Source: Chondrus crispus
Taxonomy: Eukaryota; Rhodophyta; Florideophyceae; Gigartinales; Gigartinaceae
Assembly (NCBI RefSeq): GCF_000350225.1
Contig: NW_005179026.1
Coordinates: 62,001 to 126,000, forward strand
DNA length: 64,000 bases
Direction of reading: 5' to 3'
Under the pieces are notes generated by a model. The model did not search any database. It was not told the DNA's origin and saw only the letters and a list, made by a program, of their open reading frames with translations. Below are positions 38,915-50,315 of the stretch, piece after piece. The position numbers were made by a program, and so were the translations under genes. Position 1 is the first letter of the stretch; each line of letters begins with the position of its first letter.

Positions 38915-41019
38915 CTACCGTGCTGCCCTAGCGACCACACGGTGACCTTTCAGCGCCTCCTCAGACAAGGTATGGAAGAGAAAGAAGCACTCTCTGTCGC
39001 TCCTAGTGCACAAGAAGATGTCACCGTTGCAGCCGCGGCACTTTGTGCTGGTTTTCAGGCCGCAAACCACGCATACCTTTCGATGATTCTTGGTCACACC
39101 TTTGGGGAAATGGCCCAGACTGCGGTCGAGCCGCTCCTCGGTTCCGAACAGATCAAGGCTGTTCCTTCTGCGCGTTCGCTTGTCCCCCGTCAGCGTCAAG
39201 TCACCCCCTGAATCGCGGTCAATGATCGACCCGGAGCCAGATACAGACATGGAAACTCTGCCTGCTCGCATCAGGTCTGTCGCAACGCTCATCCGGAATT
39301 CCTTGCGTGCACTTGGCATGCCCCAGACGTGTTCGTATTTTCTCTTCATGACCTTGAATGAGTTTGACAGTGCGACGTCCAGAAGCCAGAAGAGAAGCGG
39401 CATCCACGTCCTGAGGCCCCGCAAGTGAGTGCGATAATTGCCGTGCAATTGGTCTGCGATGTCGCATCCTCCCATATTGTGGTTGTATGCATCAACAATA
39501 GTAAGAATTGGTAACATTTTAGTACTGCTGTCACCAAATACAGCTCGCAATGTGGGACCATTAGTTGATGACATACGAGGGCGCCGGCGAACACGTTCCA
39601 CTGTGTGTTCATCACCGACATTGTGACCTGTGGTAGGCATTTGAACTGCCCCATTGTCGATCCGGACCAGTGCTAGAACACCTGTAACGCCATGTACAAC
39701 CACAGCTCCGAGCGTGTCCCAATCCATTTTCTTGTCAGCTCCTCCACGTACTTTTAACACTTTTGGAAAGCCTGTAGTATTGCTTCGAGAAGTTCCTGTG
39801 CATGCGATGTACCTCTCGCGATAGAGCGAAAACAGAGCCACACTAGAAAACAAGTTATCCATAAAACAGTGATACATTGTGTCTCCATGATATCTTTCGA
39901 CTACTGGTAGAACATCTAGAAGTGTAGCAACAACAGCAGATGCAAGCATCAGTTTCCCCTTGTACTTCTCGGTGTATTTCCATGGGTACTTATTACTGTG
40001 CGGAAAGAATTCGTAGACGTAGCCGTGCTCAGCGAGTGCCCACATTTTAAAGCCAGCGGCGATTGGTTTGTTTTTCATGCGAACAGTCTCTGCCGATCCA
40101 CCGCTGCATATCACCATCATCTCGTCAACCGACACATTAAATCCCACCTCCCAGCGCAACTTACACACCGAGCGAACATGACCCATGAGTGGCTCAACCT
40201 TATTAAAAAAAATTCTCCACTTTCGTCATTTGCTGAGTCAGAGATGTGTAGATATCGCTTTATTTGCTCAAAGCGGAACTGACTCATGACACCTCGAAGC
40301 TTGTAGTCAGGACGTTTCACTTTCTCTACCCAATAATCAGAGAGTGACGGCGCTCTGAAAACACCGATAAAGATAACGATTCCGATCCATCTCTTGAGCT
40401 CATTGATTGTTAGCGGCGTCCAAAAGCGACCTTGTCGATCTGCTCCCTTCACTTCAGCATACTTATTTGTATTAGAAACTATCGTTACCAGCATGTCATC
40501 AGGAAAGTATCTTTGGAACTCTGATGTTGGCGTGGGAGGGATGTCTGCTCGATGGCGGAGGAGAGGCCGTCCCGTCATCGGTCGTCCTGAAGCTAGACGG
40601 AGAACGTCATTTGCGGGAAGCGCCATGGGCACAAACAGAGGCAGTTGTGAAGGGAATGCTGCAATTGTTGCATTGACTGCAGATGCGCGAGGACCTCCTC
40701 TCCCACGGCCGCGATTTCGAGTTATTGAATTATGCCCACCCCCACCCCCGCGCCCACGTCCTCGCCCTCGCCCTCGCCCACGTCCTCGACCTCGCCTTCG
40801 TCCATTCTCAGGTGGCGAAACAACGTCTTCCTTCTCAACTGATGAGTCATGATCATCATCGCTATTGCTCGTGTCATCCTCTTCGTCCGGCATCTGGCCG
40901 TTGTTCTTAGTAAACATCATGACAATCTCTTCTTCACCCACATCTTCGTCAGAGTCGCAGACCATATCATCGGGCGTCGATCCCGCGTCCATCGTAGACC
41001 CTTGACGCGTCTCGCACAC
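38915..41019 (-). pseudogene. piggyBac-2 transposase with one frameshift
   Basis: The N-terminal 300 codons (41019-40117) hold an acidic region, RGRGRG repeats and the DDE_Tnp_1_7 entry motifs (LTINELKRWIGIVIFIGVF, FRFEQIKRYLHISDS). The C-terminal frame (40186-38915, 423 codons) has the three catalytic-Asp blocks NVSVDEMMVICSGG, CFMDNLFSSVALF and TIVDAYNHNMGGCDIADQL, then a Cys-rich tail CVVCGLKTSTKCRGCNGDIF. The frames meet at an eight-adenine run (plus strand 40205-40212), a typical slippage site. Otherwise well preserved, so a recent loss or a sequencing error. The Tigger insertion may have removed upstream codons. Confidence 0.85.
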
Positions 41020-41038
41020 GTCTTTCTGCGGCGTAGTA

Positions 41039-43387
41039 CACCGTGAACATTATTTAGTCCGGGGGAAAAATTAGTGCGGGAACTGAATTAGTGGAGCCTC
41101 CACTATTTTCGTTCTGAGCCTTTCGGTCAAAAACAAAATAGTAGAGACTGTTCTAATTAATGGCCGCACATAAATTACTGTCGCTCAGAACACATATGTT
41201 ATATTAAATTTGAGACCCTTGTGAATTAATCTGAGCAGCTGTTCCATTTTCCTCCCCTATATCATCTGCAACGTCCTCGGCGCTGTCATCGCCATCCGCA
41301 TTGGGGTCCTTTCCCTCAAAATATTCGCGATGCCGGGCAACTATGTTCTGCAGATGCGGAAACAATTGTTTCTCATGCCACTGCCCATTTAAATCAAGCG
41401 ACAAACCACATCTTATCATGGCTTTCCTCGCGTACCGGATCCCGTTTTTGTCCATCATATTATTAACCTCGCGAACCACGCGAGCCGCGAGACGAAGAAA
41501 AAAGTTTTTTCCAGGGTTAGGTAATTTTCCAGACTCCAACGTTCCTTCCTTCGATGCTTGACTTCCCAAAAGCTCGACCTTTTTCTCATCCCAAAGTGCC
41601 CGCCATCTCTGCTTAATTTTCTGAATTATGAAGCTATCTGCGGGTTGACACAAATGTGTCGAGTTTGCAGGCAAAAAATGGAGCCTTGAATTAATGGCAT
41701 TAAGTTTCTCCATCTGCTCAAAATTTGAGTTATGACCTGAGCAATTATCCAAAAAAATTGTGCGCTGCCTCCCGTATATGTCCCGTTTTACGGCACGGGG
41801 CTCAGTCAGCCACTGCACAAAGACCTGCTGATCCATCCATCCCTTTGGGCTTGTACGATATGATACCCCCGGTACGTCATCCGGCACACCCCTTATTGGG
41901 TAACTTCTCGTCGCATTTTGGAACACCATAAACGGAGCTTCTATTGACGCATTCCTCCCGCCAGTAATCCTTACCACCATAGTCATACCGACCCCTCCAG
42001 ATGACACATCTGCATACCTCACGTCTTGTGTACCAATCACACTCAAAGTTTTCCCATCATCCATATTGACCACAAAATGGGTCTCGTCCATATTCTCCAG
42101 CATATCCTCCTCCAACGACCCGTTTCTGAACCCCCGACAAACCTGTTCAAGGTGGTAGGCTACTTCGCGCTCATTGAGCATTTCCTTAACTGGGCTCACC
42201 AAAAGCTTTCCACATTGCCTCCTGCTGATGATCTCAAAGCGATCCATAAAACTCTGAACCCATCGCTTTGTAATTTTACAGACCAAATCTGATGCGACCC
42301 TACCCACAAAGTCAACACCATATTCCCCGCCTGGGTCTCGAATTATTCGCTTGCAGAGAGCTCCAATTATACCAGCATTAAACTTTAAGCCGGCTTTAGA
42401 AAGGCGTTCAAACTCTTTCATGAGTACAACTTGTACATTGCGAGCCCATGCCTCTTGCTTTCTGCCTCTCCCCTTAGAGGCCTTGACACGCACAACCTTT
42501 CGTCCACCTGTCGGTCTACCCCCCGCAACACGTCGCCGCTTCACGCGATGGCTTACTACACGAACCTCTTCGTCAGCACTCGACAAAATGTTACTCCTCG
42601 CTTTAAACCAACGAGAAGCTTTCGAAAAGTGGCCTTCTCTTTCCCCCGAAAAAGCGAGGGGAACTTTTTGATAGCTTTAGTGGCTATCAGCTTCCTGGAA
42701 CCACTGGCTTCGACCTCAGCCACCATCCACCGAACAACATGAACACGCTTTTGAATAGTGGGTACTTGCTGTAGGCTTCTTTTTCTGTTTCCTTTGGGGC
42801 ATGGCTGTGCAGAAGCAGCTTCAGGGACAGACGGTTGAGGAGTAAAATGGGGGGAGGATGACGAGGAATCGTAGTCGAAATGAAGGCTGGTGTTGCTATT
42901 GTGCGATGATTGAGCGTTTTGGATGGCTGCGACAATCGGAGAAGGGGAAGGGACATTCATGGTGAAGATAAGTTGGTTGAGGTGACGGATACAGTTCTTC
43001 ATGAACTGTTTGCTTTAATACACATGCTAAGCGGATGGCATAGCTGCTTAGAATTAACATAGTTTGAAACTGGATGCATTGTTGCGTTCAGAGTGTTTCG
43101 CAACGTTACCAGAGTTTTGTATACCGTTGACTACAAACGGTTAACGTTGCCCAGAGGCGGGGACGTTTTTCGGTAACGGGTCGACCTGGAGCCGCAACTG
43201 ACCATTTTGTGCTGTAAAAATCGGCACTATTTTTTCCAATTTCTGTCAATCAGGCTTTTACTAATTTATGTGGGTACCTGAATAGTGCGGATACGGAAAT
43301 AGTGGGGGCCGTGCTAATTTGTGTTCACGAGGCTCAGATAGGACCCTAAAAATTAGTGGGGGCCGGACTAATTAACGTTCACGGGTG
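41039..43387 (-). mobile_element. Tigger/pogo-type DNA transposon inside piggyBac-2
   Basis: 2349 bp flanked by TA at 41037-41038 and 43388-43389. Ends CACCGTGAACATTATTTAGTC and, reversed, CACCCGTGAACGTTAATTAG. Several TTAGTGCGG/TTAGTGGGG-like words recur near both ends and may be transposase sites. Encodes a DDE_1 transposase on the minus strand. Confidence 0.85.
41204..42960 (-). pseudogene. Tigger-type DDE_1 transposase with one frameshift
   Basis: Start at MNVPSPSPIVAAIQ (42960). The N-terminus is Ser/Pro-rich; a DNA-binding region follows (RHVV-like stretch KRVHVVRWMVAEVEASG, KATF). Near 42625-42630 (an AAAA run on the plus strand) the frame shifts and continues as SKASRWFKARSNILSSADEE. 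The long frame 42586-41204 has the CENP-B second domain (GKLLVSPVKEMLNEREVAYH) and the DDE_1 triad: NMDETHFVVN, IFLDNCSGHN and STHLCQPADSFIIQKIKQ. The acidic C-terminus is usual for the family. One frameshift makes it inactive as written. Confidence 0.85.
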
Positions 43388-43778
43388 TAACTCCCTCCGT
43401 GCGTTGTACAGAGTATCCCGACGGCCTCATTGGTGCTCGTAGTGCAATGCATCCCTGGCATTCTATTGGCTGTCGAGCGGGCCACGAAAAATTAGGTCAA
43501 AAATTCAAATTTCATTGCTGGGTTCGCTCTGGTGCCATGCGTTGTTCTAATTTTATAAAATTGACAGAACACACGTAAAGACTGCCAATCACATTGGCGA
43601 AACTGTAACTTCAGGCCGAAGCTGCCGAAAACATTTCAGTCCTTATTCTCAAATATATCATGAGCTATGACCTAAAAAGTACCCGTTGTTACCCCTGCGG
43701 GCAACAGTACAGGAGAGGGGATAAAACTTGAAAGCATTGACCAATTTGGGCTAATGAAGACTCGTTCAAAAGCTAGTA

Positions 43779-45945
43779 CAGGGGGGTCACGATTTAGTGC
43801 CCTCTTTGACAGTGCCTCCCTCTGTTTAGTGCCACCAAAACCCGGTTGTCACGGCTTATCATAACACGACACGTGAAGTCCAATTCTAGGTCGGGCGCAA
43901 TGCGACGCCGCGCACTCGCCCGGATCCATATTCTTCCACATTCACGTTTTCGTTGAGACTGGCGACCTCCACCCATCGCCCAATCAACCCTCGTATTGTT
44001 CACTTTTCCTGATCGCCCCCCTTCTGACTCAAATGGACATGACAGCAAAAATATTGTCACAGCCCAAGCCTAAAACGCGGCGAAGGCGCCTCACAGTCAA
44101 TCAAAAGGCAGACATCGCGAGACAAATGCAAACAGGGACACTCGCTAATCACATCATGAAAAAGTACCAGATCTCTCGCCGAACTGTAACAAACATTCGA
44201 TCAAATATCGACCGTATCATGGAAACGGCAATTACTTCAAACGTCTCTCTAAACAGCAAATCCGTCAAAGCATGTGCCCTTCCGTTGCTCGAAAAGTTGC
44301 TTCTTGAATTTATCACAATTTCCCGTTCACTCAAGATGCCGGTTACTCAAAGCGTAATTCAAGCAAAGGCATTGCTGATTCAGGACGAACTTTTAAAGGG
44401 AGAGCAGACGATGTGCGCAGCCGAGCATCATGCGCTGGATATTTTCAAAGCATCATGTGGATGGGTAAGTAAATTTGTACAGCGTCATTCCCTTCGTTCA
44501 GTTTCCTTACATGGCGAAGCTGGCTCTGTTAACCTCAACGCCATTGGAGAGCGCATTGTGCTACTGCGCGGATTGATGAGCAAGTTCAAGGTTCAAAGAA
44601 TTTTCAACGTGGATGAAACAGGACTTTTTTATAAATTACTACCACGGAAGACATACATCTGCACACATGAAAACAGAAAATCTGTTCGAGGAACTAAGGG
44701 CATGAATGCGAAGGACCGCATCACGGCATATGTCTGCACTAATGCTGATGGATCGTTGAAACTACCGATGGCAATTATTGGTAAGAGCAAAAACCCAAGA
44801 TGCTTCCGGCTTGGCCAACCACCAGTGCCCTACTTTAGTCAATCCAATGCGTGGTCCGACGCTGTTACTTTTAAGAAATGGTTTTATCAGGTCTTTCTTC
44901 CATATGTCAGGTCTAAGACATCTGACCCCGTTCTTCTCCTGATGGACAACTGCGGGCCGCACAATACGGATTTAGAATATGTAAGAGGCCAAGTATCGAT
45001 AATGACACTACCACCAAATTGCACATCAGTGCATCAGCCAATGGATCAAGGAATTATTTCATGCTGGAAGATACGTTATCGCCATCACATGTTGCGGGAA
45101 ATTGTTCGCGACATTGAGGACCGAGCCACGAAGCGCAATATAAATAAGAAAAAGACCGCCGGAACGAGAGGCATGAGGGATGGATACGATCCTCACATGC
45201 TTGATGTTTCCGAAATGGACCACATGACTTGGGAAACTGTCAGCCAACAAACAATTGCCAGGTGTTGGGTCAAAGCAGGTATTCTGCCATTGGAGATGCA
45301 GGCTGACCTCACAAGTCAGTGTGGAAAGATGCATGGTAGTCGTGTATCGGCAGATAACGAAGTTTTAAGAAACGTAATGGAAACGATGAAGCATTTATCT
45401 TAAAATGTGAAAGAGGACGACGAACTTTCAACCTATGGAGTTGAGAACATTACGATTGGAGACACTGAGAGTTGGTTATGTGTGGAGGAGGAGCCTAATG
45501 TTGTAGAGGGAATGGCAAATGATTCGTTTGACCTGGCGCGCACATTTATTACTGGTCGCAATAATCATTTGACGGATACAGATGACATGAATGAAGATTG
45601 CAAAGATGTGGAAAATATCCCGAGTTCTCTGGTTGTATCGGCTATGTTCTGCGAGTTGGAAGAACTAGCATATCAATGTGATGTTACAGAGGCCTCTGTA
45701 CATTTAAGGAAGGCCAAGAAGGCTTTCCTTTCGTTAAAGGCGCAGTCAGAAAATGACTCTTCAAGGCAGACGCTCATTAATGAGTACTGGACGTAGATAT
45801 TGTGTCTGATACAACGCGTAAAGATTCATTGCTGAAAAGTGACCTTTAAGACCTTTACGGACGACTCTTTTCGCAGTGCCACCCCCCCAATAGTGCCACA
45901 TTATGCGATATGTCAGGCTCTAGCACTAAATCGTGTAGTGCACTG
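43779..45945 (+). mobile_element. Tigger/pogo-type DNA transposon, nearly intact
   Basis: 2167 bp with TA at 43777-43778 and 45946-45947. Ends CAGGGGGGTCACGATTTAGTG and, reversed, CAGTGCACTACACGATTTAG; subterminal AGTGCC words repeat on both sides. One transposase frame interrupted by a single stop near its C-terminus. Different TIRs from the Tigger at 41039, so a separate family. Confidence 0.88.
44033..45796 (+). CDS. Tigger transposase (CENP-B HTH plus DDE_1), with an internal TAA near the C-terminus
   Basis: 456 codons to a TAA at 45401-45403; the same frame stays open to 45796. Domains: first helix-turn-helix (RRRLTVNQKADIARQM, YQISRRTVTNIRSN, residues 15-65); second CENP-B-type domain (ASCGWVSKFVQRHSLRSVSL, about 140-165); catalytic Asp residues at about 194 (NVDETGLFYK), 305 (LLMDNCGPHN) and 338 (HQPMDQGIISCWK). 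The triad is complete before the TAA, and what follows is the acidic, poorly conserved tail (DELSTYGVENITIGD). The protein may therefore still work if the tail is dispensable. DNA cut-and-paste transposition at TA is the known function. Confidence 0.88.
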
Positions 45946-45947
45946 TA

Positions 45948-46316
45948 CAGCCTTCCATCGAGCTGCCGAGTTTCGCTCTCTGTCCATGTTTTCAGCTTAA
46001 ATGCCATTAGTTTTCGTGAAATTGAGTCAAAATTGGGGATTTATGGAAGTAGTTAGACTATCGTCAAGCTTTTGATATTGCCTGGGCGACCATCTGCATC
46101 ACCACAATCCCTTACAACCTTATTCGGTGACGGTCAGCACTGTTTCCCTTGATTCAGCAGAACTGGCGGCTAAAAAATAAAAAAAGACAGACAACTTTGA
46201 CAGATATATTGTGTTTTAGCGAAGCAGGAGAATGCAGTGGAAATGCTTGAACGAACAACGGGGGGAAAGAGCACTAATGTAGCACCTGCTGCTGCTCCGT
46301 CTTCCTCAGGCGCTTA
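45948..46316. other. No gene seen; 3' flank of the unknown gene
   Basis: 46118-46190 matches 1310-1228 in inverse orientation, marking the downstream part of the duplicated unit that includes the unknown protein gene. Confidence 0.4.
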
Positions 46317-47363
46317 TCATGTTCCCCCACTGCTGCCCCCTTTGCCTCTTCTGCCTCTCCTTGTGCATGTGCAGGTGATCACTACTTTCTTTCCAGGACG
46401 TAACTTCGGTCGACTACACTTTGTGGCACCCACTATAATCCGTTGTAGTTTTCCCTGACGTCCTTTCTGACGATCAGTACCATCCAGGTATGAATTATAT
46501 TTCACAGCTGTTAGTGGCAACTCCACTTCTACTAAATTGTTCATCATTAGCCCCACCTTCCTTCCGGTTAAAACGGCCCTCGCCAACCTTCCATTTTTCA
46601 ATTTGCGTTCGGTCCTGTAGTTCGAATTTTTATATATTGCTCGTCCGCTTGACGGAACTGGCCTCAAAGCCCGAGCAACCTTATCCCCAACTCGCCGGTG
46701 CAATTCGAAAGTTCCGATAATGTTACCCTGTTTGTTTGGTAGAAACCGTTTGCTTCGTCGTACCCTGCTTTCCACGTACGTCGTAGGGGACGTCAATTCC
46801 TCTGCCGCCCCGGATGTGAAGTCATCTCCTATTCCATTCAGCCCCTCCATGTACATTCGGAGACCGGATATTCTCACCTGCGGCTGCATCGCATTTGCCC
46901 TTACCTCATCCGTTGTACTCTTATTGCACTCCTCTCCGGTGCAATGGGAAGTCGCCAATCTTCTCCTCGCAATTCTTATTTCTTTCTCCACTCTCTCAGG
47001 CATGCACTCTGCGAGAGTGTTGAATACGACATGTACCAGGCGGAACCGTTGCACGTTTCCGTTTGAGTCTGTGAACACGTCGCACCTAGGCCTCCATAGT
47101 TCGGGTTCGAGCAGTAAAAAGGAGGAGCCAAACGCTGTATCTCGACGCGTGAATCTAAGTCCTTCGAGATCTTGGGCTTCAGCACATAGGCAAGCACCAA
47201 TAGTTTGAATGTCATCTAAGACGCAGGGTAAGTTTGAAAGTTGTAATTTTCTGTCGCGAACCGCATTGTGTCTTGGTAGGGCCTTAGGCTCAACTTCTTC
47301 TGCTGCGGCATGATTGTCCTGGCTCGGGCGTCGTAGAAAGGTTAGCGGCCCACTCTCAAACAT
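46317..47363 (-). CDS. Unknown protein, multicopy
   Basis: 348 codons from MFESGPLTFLRRPSQDN. No family recognised. Visible: no signal peptide or membrane segment; a central segment VRISGLRMYMEGLNGIGDDF; a basic C-terminal half rich in Arg/Lys (YVESRVRRSKRFLPNKQGN, ATKCSRPKLRPGKK); and a C-terminal TCTCTRRGRRGKGGSSGG tail. The conserved core NGRLARAVLTGRK...NNLVEVELPLTAVK is shared with the remnant at 3-200, so the gene exists in at least two copies here. The basic end suggests nucleic-acid binding. It could be a host multigene family or an accessory protein of an unrecognised mobile element. Confidence 0.55.
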   Translation of the reverse strand: MFESGPLTFLRRPSQDNHAAAEEVEPKALPRHNAVRDRKLQLSNLPCVLDDIQTIGACLCAEAQDLEGLRFTRRDTAFGSSFLLLEPELWRPRCDVFTDSNGNVQRFRLVHVVFNTLAECMPERVEKEIRIARRRLATSHCTGEECNKSTTDEVRANAMQPQVRISGLRMYMEGLNGIGDDFTSGAAEELTSPTTYVESRVRRSKRFLPNKQGNIIGTFELHRRVGDKVARALRPVPSSGRAIYKNSNYRTERKLKNGRLARAVLTGRKVGLMMNNLVEVELPLTAVKYNSYLDGTDRQKGRQGKLQRIIVGATKCSRPKLRPGKKVVITCTCTRRGRRGKGGSSGGT

Positions 47364-47737
47364 GCCCTAGATATCGAAGCGCCATGCCTGGACGTAGAAT
47401 GCATATGCAAGGACGAGGAGAGCTGAAGTAAACCCCATCTTTTTGCCGGTATAGAGAAGGGGACAGCGTAAACAGTGATTGGTTATTAAAAAGATTTTTC
47501 CTTCTTAAAAAGAACTGCGTTTGAATATTGCCTAAGCCGAATTTAAGCCTATTTATGGCTTTTAGACATAGGTCGCCAATTCGGGAAAGTATATTTATTC
47601 TTTGCGCACTGCAGCAAAGTGTGTAATTTTTGTGAAACTGTGAAATTCACGGTTTCAAAGAGTGAATAATTCCTTGGAGTCATGATGTAGATCAATCTCC
47701 TCTACCTTTATGTCGATGAACTACAGATTCGACAATC

Positions 47738-48196
47738 TTGACCCATGAAGTGCGGACGCAATGTCGCAGAAAGAGATTGCATATAGCTGGCATTTCAGAG
47801 ATGCCAGCTATATGCAATCTCGCAGTCAGTCGAGCACATGATGCTCGGCAAGCGCTCGAGGAGGTGCTACACGGCAGTCCGATGGAGGTCTTGATGGGGC
47901 AAAAACTCCTTTACGTTCGACCGCGAGGGGTGCACAAAGGAGCAGCAGTGGCTGAAGTGTTGAGACGCTTCGATGTCGAGGGTGAGGCGCCGGACTGGGT
48001 TTGTTCTATTGGTGACGACCTAACCGATGAAGACATGTTTAAATAAATATATCGCAATGCTGACGGGAAGAATATTAGTGTTCACACATGTACAGTTGAA
48101 CGGAAGAGCACTTCAGCCAATTATTACGTACAGCATGTTGATGAAGTGCGTGACTAGTTGGAAAGGCTCACACAAGTAGATGTAAATTCGCCTTGA
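47738..48196 (+). pseudogene. Trehalose-6-phosphate phosphatase (C-terminal TPS/TPP) fragment, copy A
   Basis: LEEVLHGSPMEVLMGQKLLY, VRPRGVHKGAAVAEVLRRF and WVCSIGDDLTDEDMFK match the last third of the HAD-type TPP domain of class II trehalose-phosphate synthases; GDDxTDE carries Mg-binding acidic residues. The frame continues past a TAA (after MFK) as NISVHTCTVERKSTSANYYV and past a TAG (after EVRD) to a TGA at 48194-48196, the normal C-terminal blocks of the family. Upstream, similarity starts right after a hairpin at 47773-47821, so the fragment is truncated there. Pseudogene. Confidence 0.85.
47773..47821. repeat. 49-bp perfect hairpin in the TPS fragment, arm A
   Basis: 21-bp arms GAGATTGCATATAGCTGGCAT and its exact inverse around a 7-nt centre. 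It marks the point where TPS similarity begins. The same hairpin lies at 59842-59890. Confidence 0.9.
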
Positions 48197-48361
48197 TGGG
48201 GCATAAAATATTTGTATAGGAAGAAGACATTGCATCTTCTCAGAGCCTGTCGCTTAATGTTTTAGTCTCGGGCTTGCCTCCCTCCTCTCACTCCGTCGCT
48301 TGCTCGTGCACACATTGTTCGGATCGTCTAGCCTGTTTGGCAGCCAACCGTTAACAGTTCG

Positions 48362-48928
48362 ACCGCTTCTCCCCGTTCCACCCGCCCACACATTTGCCGC
48401 ATCTTACCACCACCTCTTTACCCTCTCACTTCCCGCCCCTTGCACCTCTGACCCCCAACCATCGCCTCTTAACCCCCCTGTAGGGGGGTGAAGAGGCCCC
48501 CGGCGGCTCCCACCGCCGCATCCAGTCGCGCAACTTCTCCGAGGTCGACTTCATGGACTCCGGCCCGGGCCGCTCGCTCCTGTCCGAGCCGCGGTCCTCG
48601 GCCTGCAGGACGAGCTCGACTCGCTGCAGCTCGACGACGTCCTCGTCGAGGAGTACTTGCTCGCCAAGCCAGTACTGCGCACATTTCTTTCGCAACTTTG
48701 TTCACACCAAGACGCCACCCTCATGCCCTCCTTTTTCGGTTCTCGCTCCACCTGGTCTACCTGTATACTTTTCTGTATTTGTACAACACTCTTGTACATC
48801 GTGCTTTCTTCTACGAAAGAGGCGTCATACCACTTTCTCATTTATTAGCATGCTAGTTCCTTAAGCCCATCTCCTCACCTTGCCCTTTGCCACCTTCTCC
48901 ACTGGGTTGTACAATAAAGTTGAATCGT
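48362..48928 (+). other. Possible host-gene fragment, unresolved
   Basis: GC-rich to about 48670, then AT-rich. One plus frame reads SHRRIQSRNFSEVDFMDSG and, in another frame, LQDELDSLQLDDVLVEEYLL follows, which together look like a real protein interrupted by a frame change near 48600. The rest reads like a 3' UTR. No family recognised. Confidence 0.3.
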
Positions 48929-50023
48929 CTAGTCGACACATCCCGACATCTTAGTACACATAGACACCCTCAGGTGGTTCCAGGTATTCGAAGAATAGGT
49001 CGACACCGAAGTCATCAATTGTCTCAAACTCTGTCGCGAGGGGTGGGGCCATTCGACATCCTGAAAGCGCACGAAGTGATACGGAGGTTGGAGGAAGCCT
49101 GTGTGACCTGTAGTTGTAAAAGGTGGTTTGGTGTCGTCGGAAATAGGGACCCAGTGCTCGAATACAAGAACGGTATCGCCTGAAATGACCTCGTTGGTGG
49201 CCAATGAAGCATAACCTGTACCAATCATGGCATCGTTTCCCAGACCATTTTCCTCTTGCAGAATAGTGGTGCACTCTTTGGTCTGGTTCGGACCTGCTTG
49301 AAATATGCGTACAATGGGAATCCAGGGCTGGTCATCAATCTTGACAGTTCCCTGGACGAGAATCTTTGCTATTTGTATGGGGCGGTTGTTGGGGAGGACG
49401 GGGCGGATTCGCATCATTGTGAAGAATCGTAAATATTGTTACAAGGTGGGAACGCTTGTGATATCTTGCTCCATTTGACGCTCTGAGCACATCCCTGACT
49501 TCTTGACGAGATTCATGAAATGATCAAGGGCGTCGACACCATTCTTGTAGATACTGAAGTAGGTCAGGTAGGCGCGGGCGACAAGGGCAACGGCAGTGAG
49601 AGGCAGATAGCGGTCGGAGACTGCGTTGCGAGCGATGATGATAACAATGTTCTGGGAGCCCATCTCCAACCCCTGCGCGAGCCATTAGTAGGGTGCACAG
49701 ACAATCTCAAAGACGGAGGACAAGGAAGGGGCGAGATAGTACGGACCGAGATGGCTGGTGGCGGTAACAACGACGCCGGGGAGGATATCGGTCATCCATG
49801 GCTCCTGACCTTGGGCACCGACGTCGAGGACGAGAGCGCGTCGGGTTTCGCCATACTTCTTGTACGCCTGCTGCAGAGCGATTTTCCAATCTGAGACAAA
49901 GGTGTCCTCCTCGTAGAGAGCGATTAAGACGCCATCGGAAAGCTCTACGATTTTGCGCGGCCTCGCCTTCTTATAAAAGGTGACTACTGTGCTGGGTACG
50001 AATTTCCCATTCCCTACGTCCAA
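48929..50023 (-). pseudogene. PTEN-like (inactive phosphatase fold plus C2) protein, broken
   Basis: Three open pieces in one frame (50023-49685, 49669-49439, 49417-48929) are separated only by TAA codons near 49685 and 49439. The middle (NIVIIIARNAVSDRYLPLTA, FSIYKNGVDALDHFMNL) has the position and helices of the tensin-type phosphatase loop, but without the HCxxGxxR signature. The last piece (IPIVRIFQAG, EVISGDTVLVFEHWVPIS, HTGFLQPPYHFVRFQDVEW) fits a PTEN_C2 domain as in auxilin/GAK, tensin and class II formins. The parent could be such a protein; no J domain or FH2 domain is adjacent. Two stops and missing partner domains point to a pseudogene. Confidence 0.55.
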
Positions 50024-50315
50024 AAACCTTTCCTTGTATATTCATTTATTTTTGGGGCTCGTGCAGTGCAGTGTCATGAGCGAACACACAGCCGCTCACA
50101 GCATAACATGCATCAATGTCTGGTAAATACCCGGAGGGTGTTCAACATTCTCCAAATGGGTCTAGTGCTTCCCTAGTAAGGCGCTGGACAACATCCGGAA
50201 TCTTACCGGTCGTGTTCAAGTCTGGAAAGTAAACGAGAACTGCCGCAGAGGGTATATCACTCTGTGATTGATCGTTTTGTTTCATCGGGGCGTAACGCCC
50301 AGTGTAGCATAAGCT
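50024..50315. other. Spacer without gene
   Basis: AT-rich spacer between two minus-strand reading frames; nothing recognised. Confidence 0.4.

Larger units (their letters stand above)
38651..43724 (-). mobile_element. piggyBac-type transposon piggyBac-2, split by a Tigger element
   Basis: Inverted ends TTATCCCCTCTCCTGT (38651-38666; inverse copy ending at 43724). TTAT and ATAA at the borders may be altered forms of the TTAA site piggyBac elements use. Transposase on the minus strand at 41019-38915. A 2.35-kb Tigger with TA duplication sits at 41039-43387, just upstream of the transposase start. Without it the element is about 2.7 kb, a normal piggyBac size. Confidence 0.7.
47470..48359 (+). 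repeat. Arm A of an 890-bp inverted repeat
   Basis: Matches 60194-59304 in reverse with about a dozen differences by eye (near 98.7 percent). It carries a degraded trehalose-phosphatase fragment and a 49-bp hairpin. The arms enclose 10.9 kb. Confidence 0.92.

Noticed and set aside
40740-40800. Simple-sequence repeat CTCGCC as an independent satellite
   Set aside because: It encodes the RGRGRG tract of piggyBac-2 transposase in frame.
47364-47469. Start of the TPS gene upstream of inverted-repeat arm A
   Set aside because: No similarity to the TPS catalytic domain is seen outside the repeat on either side.
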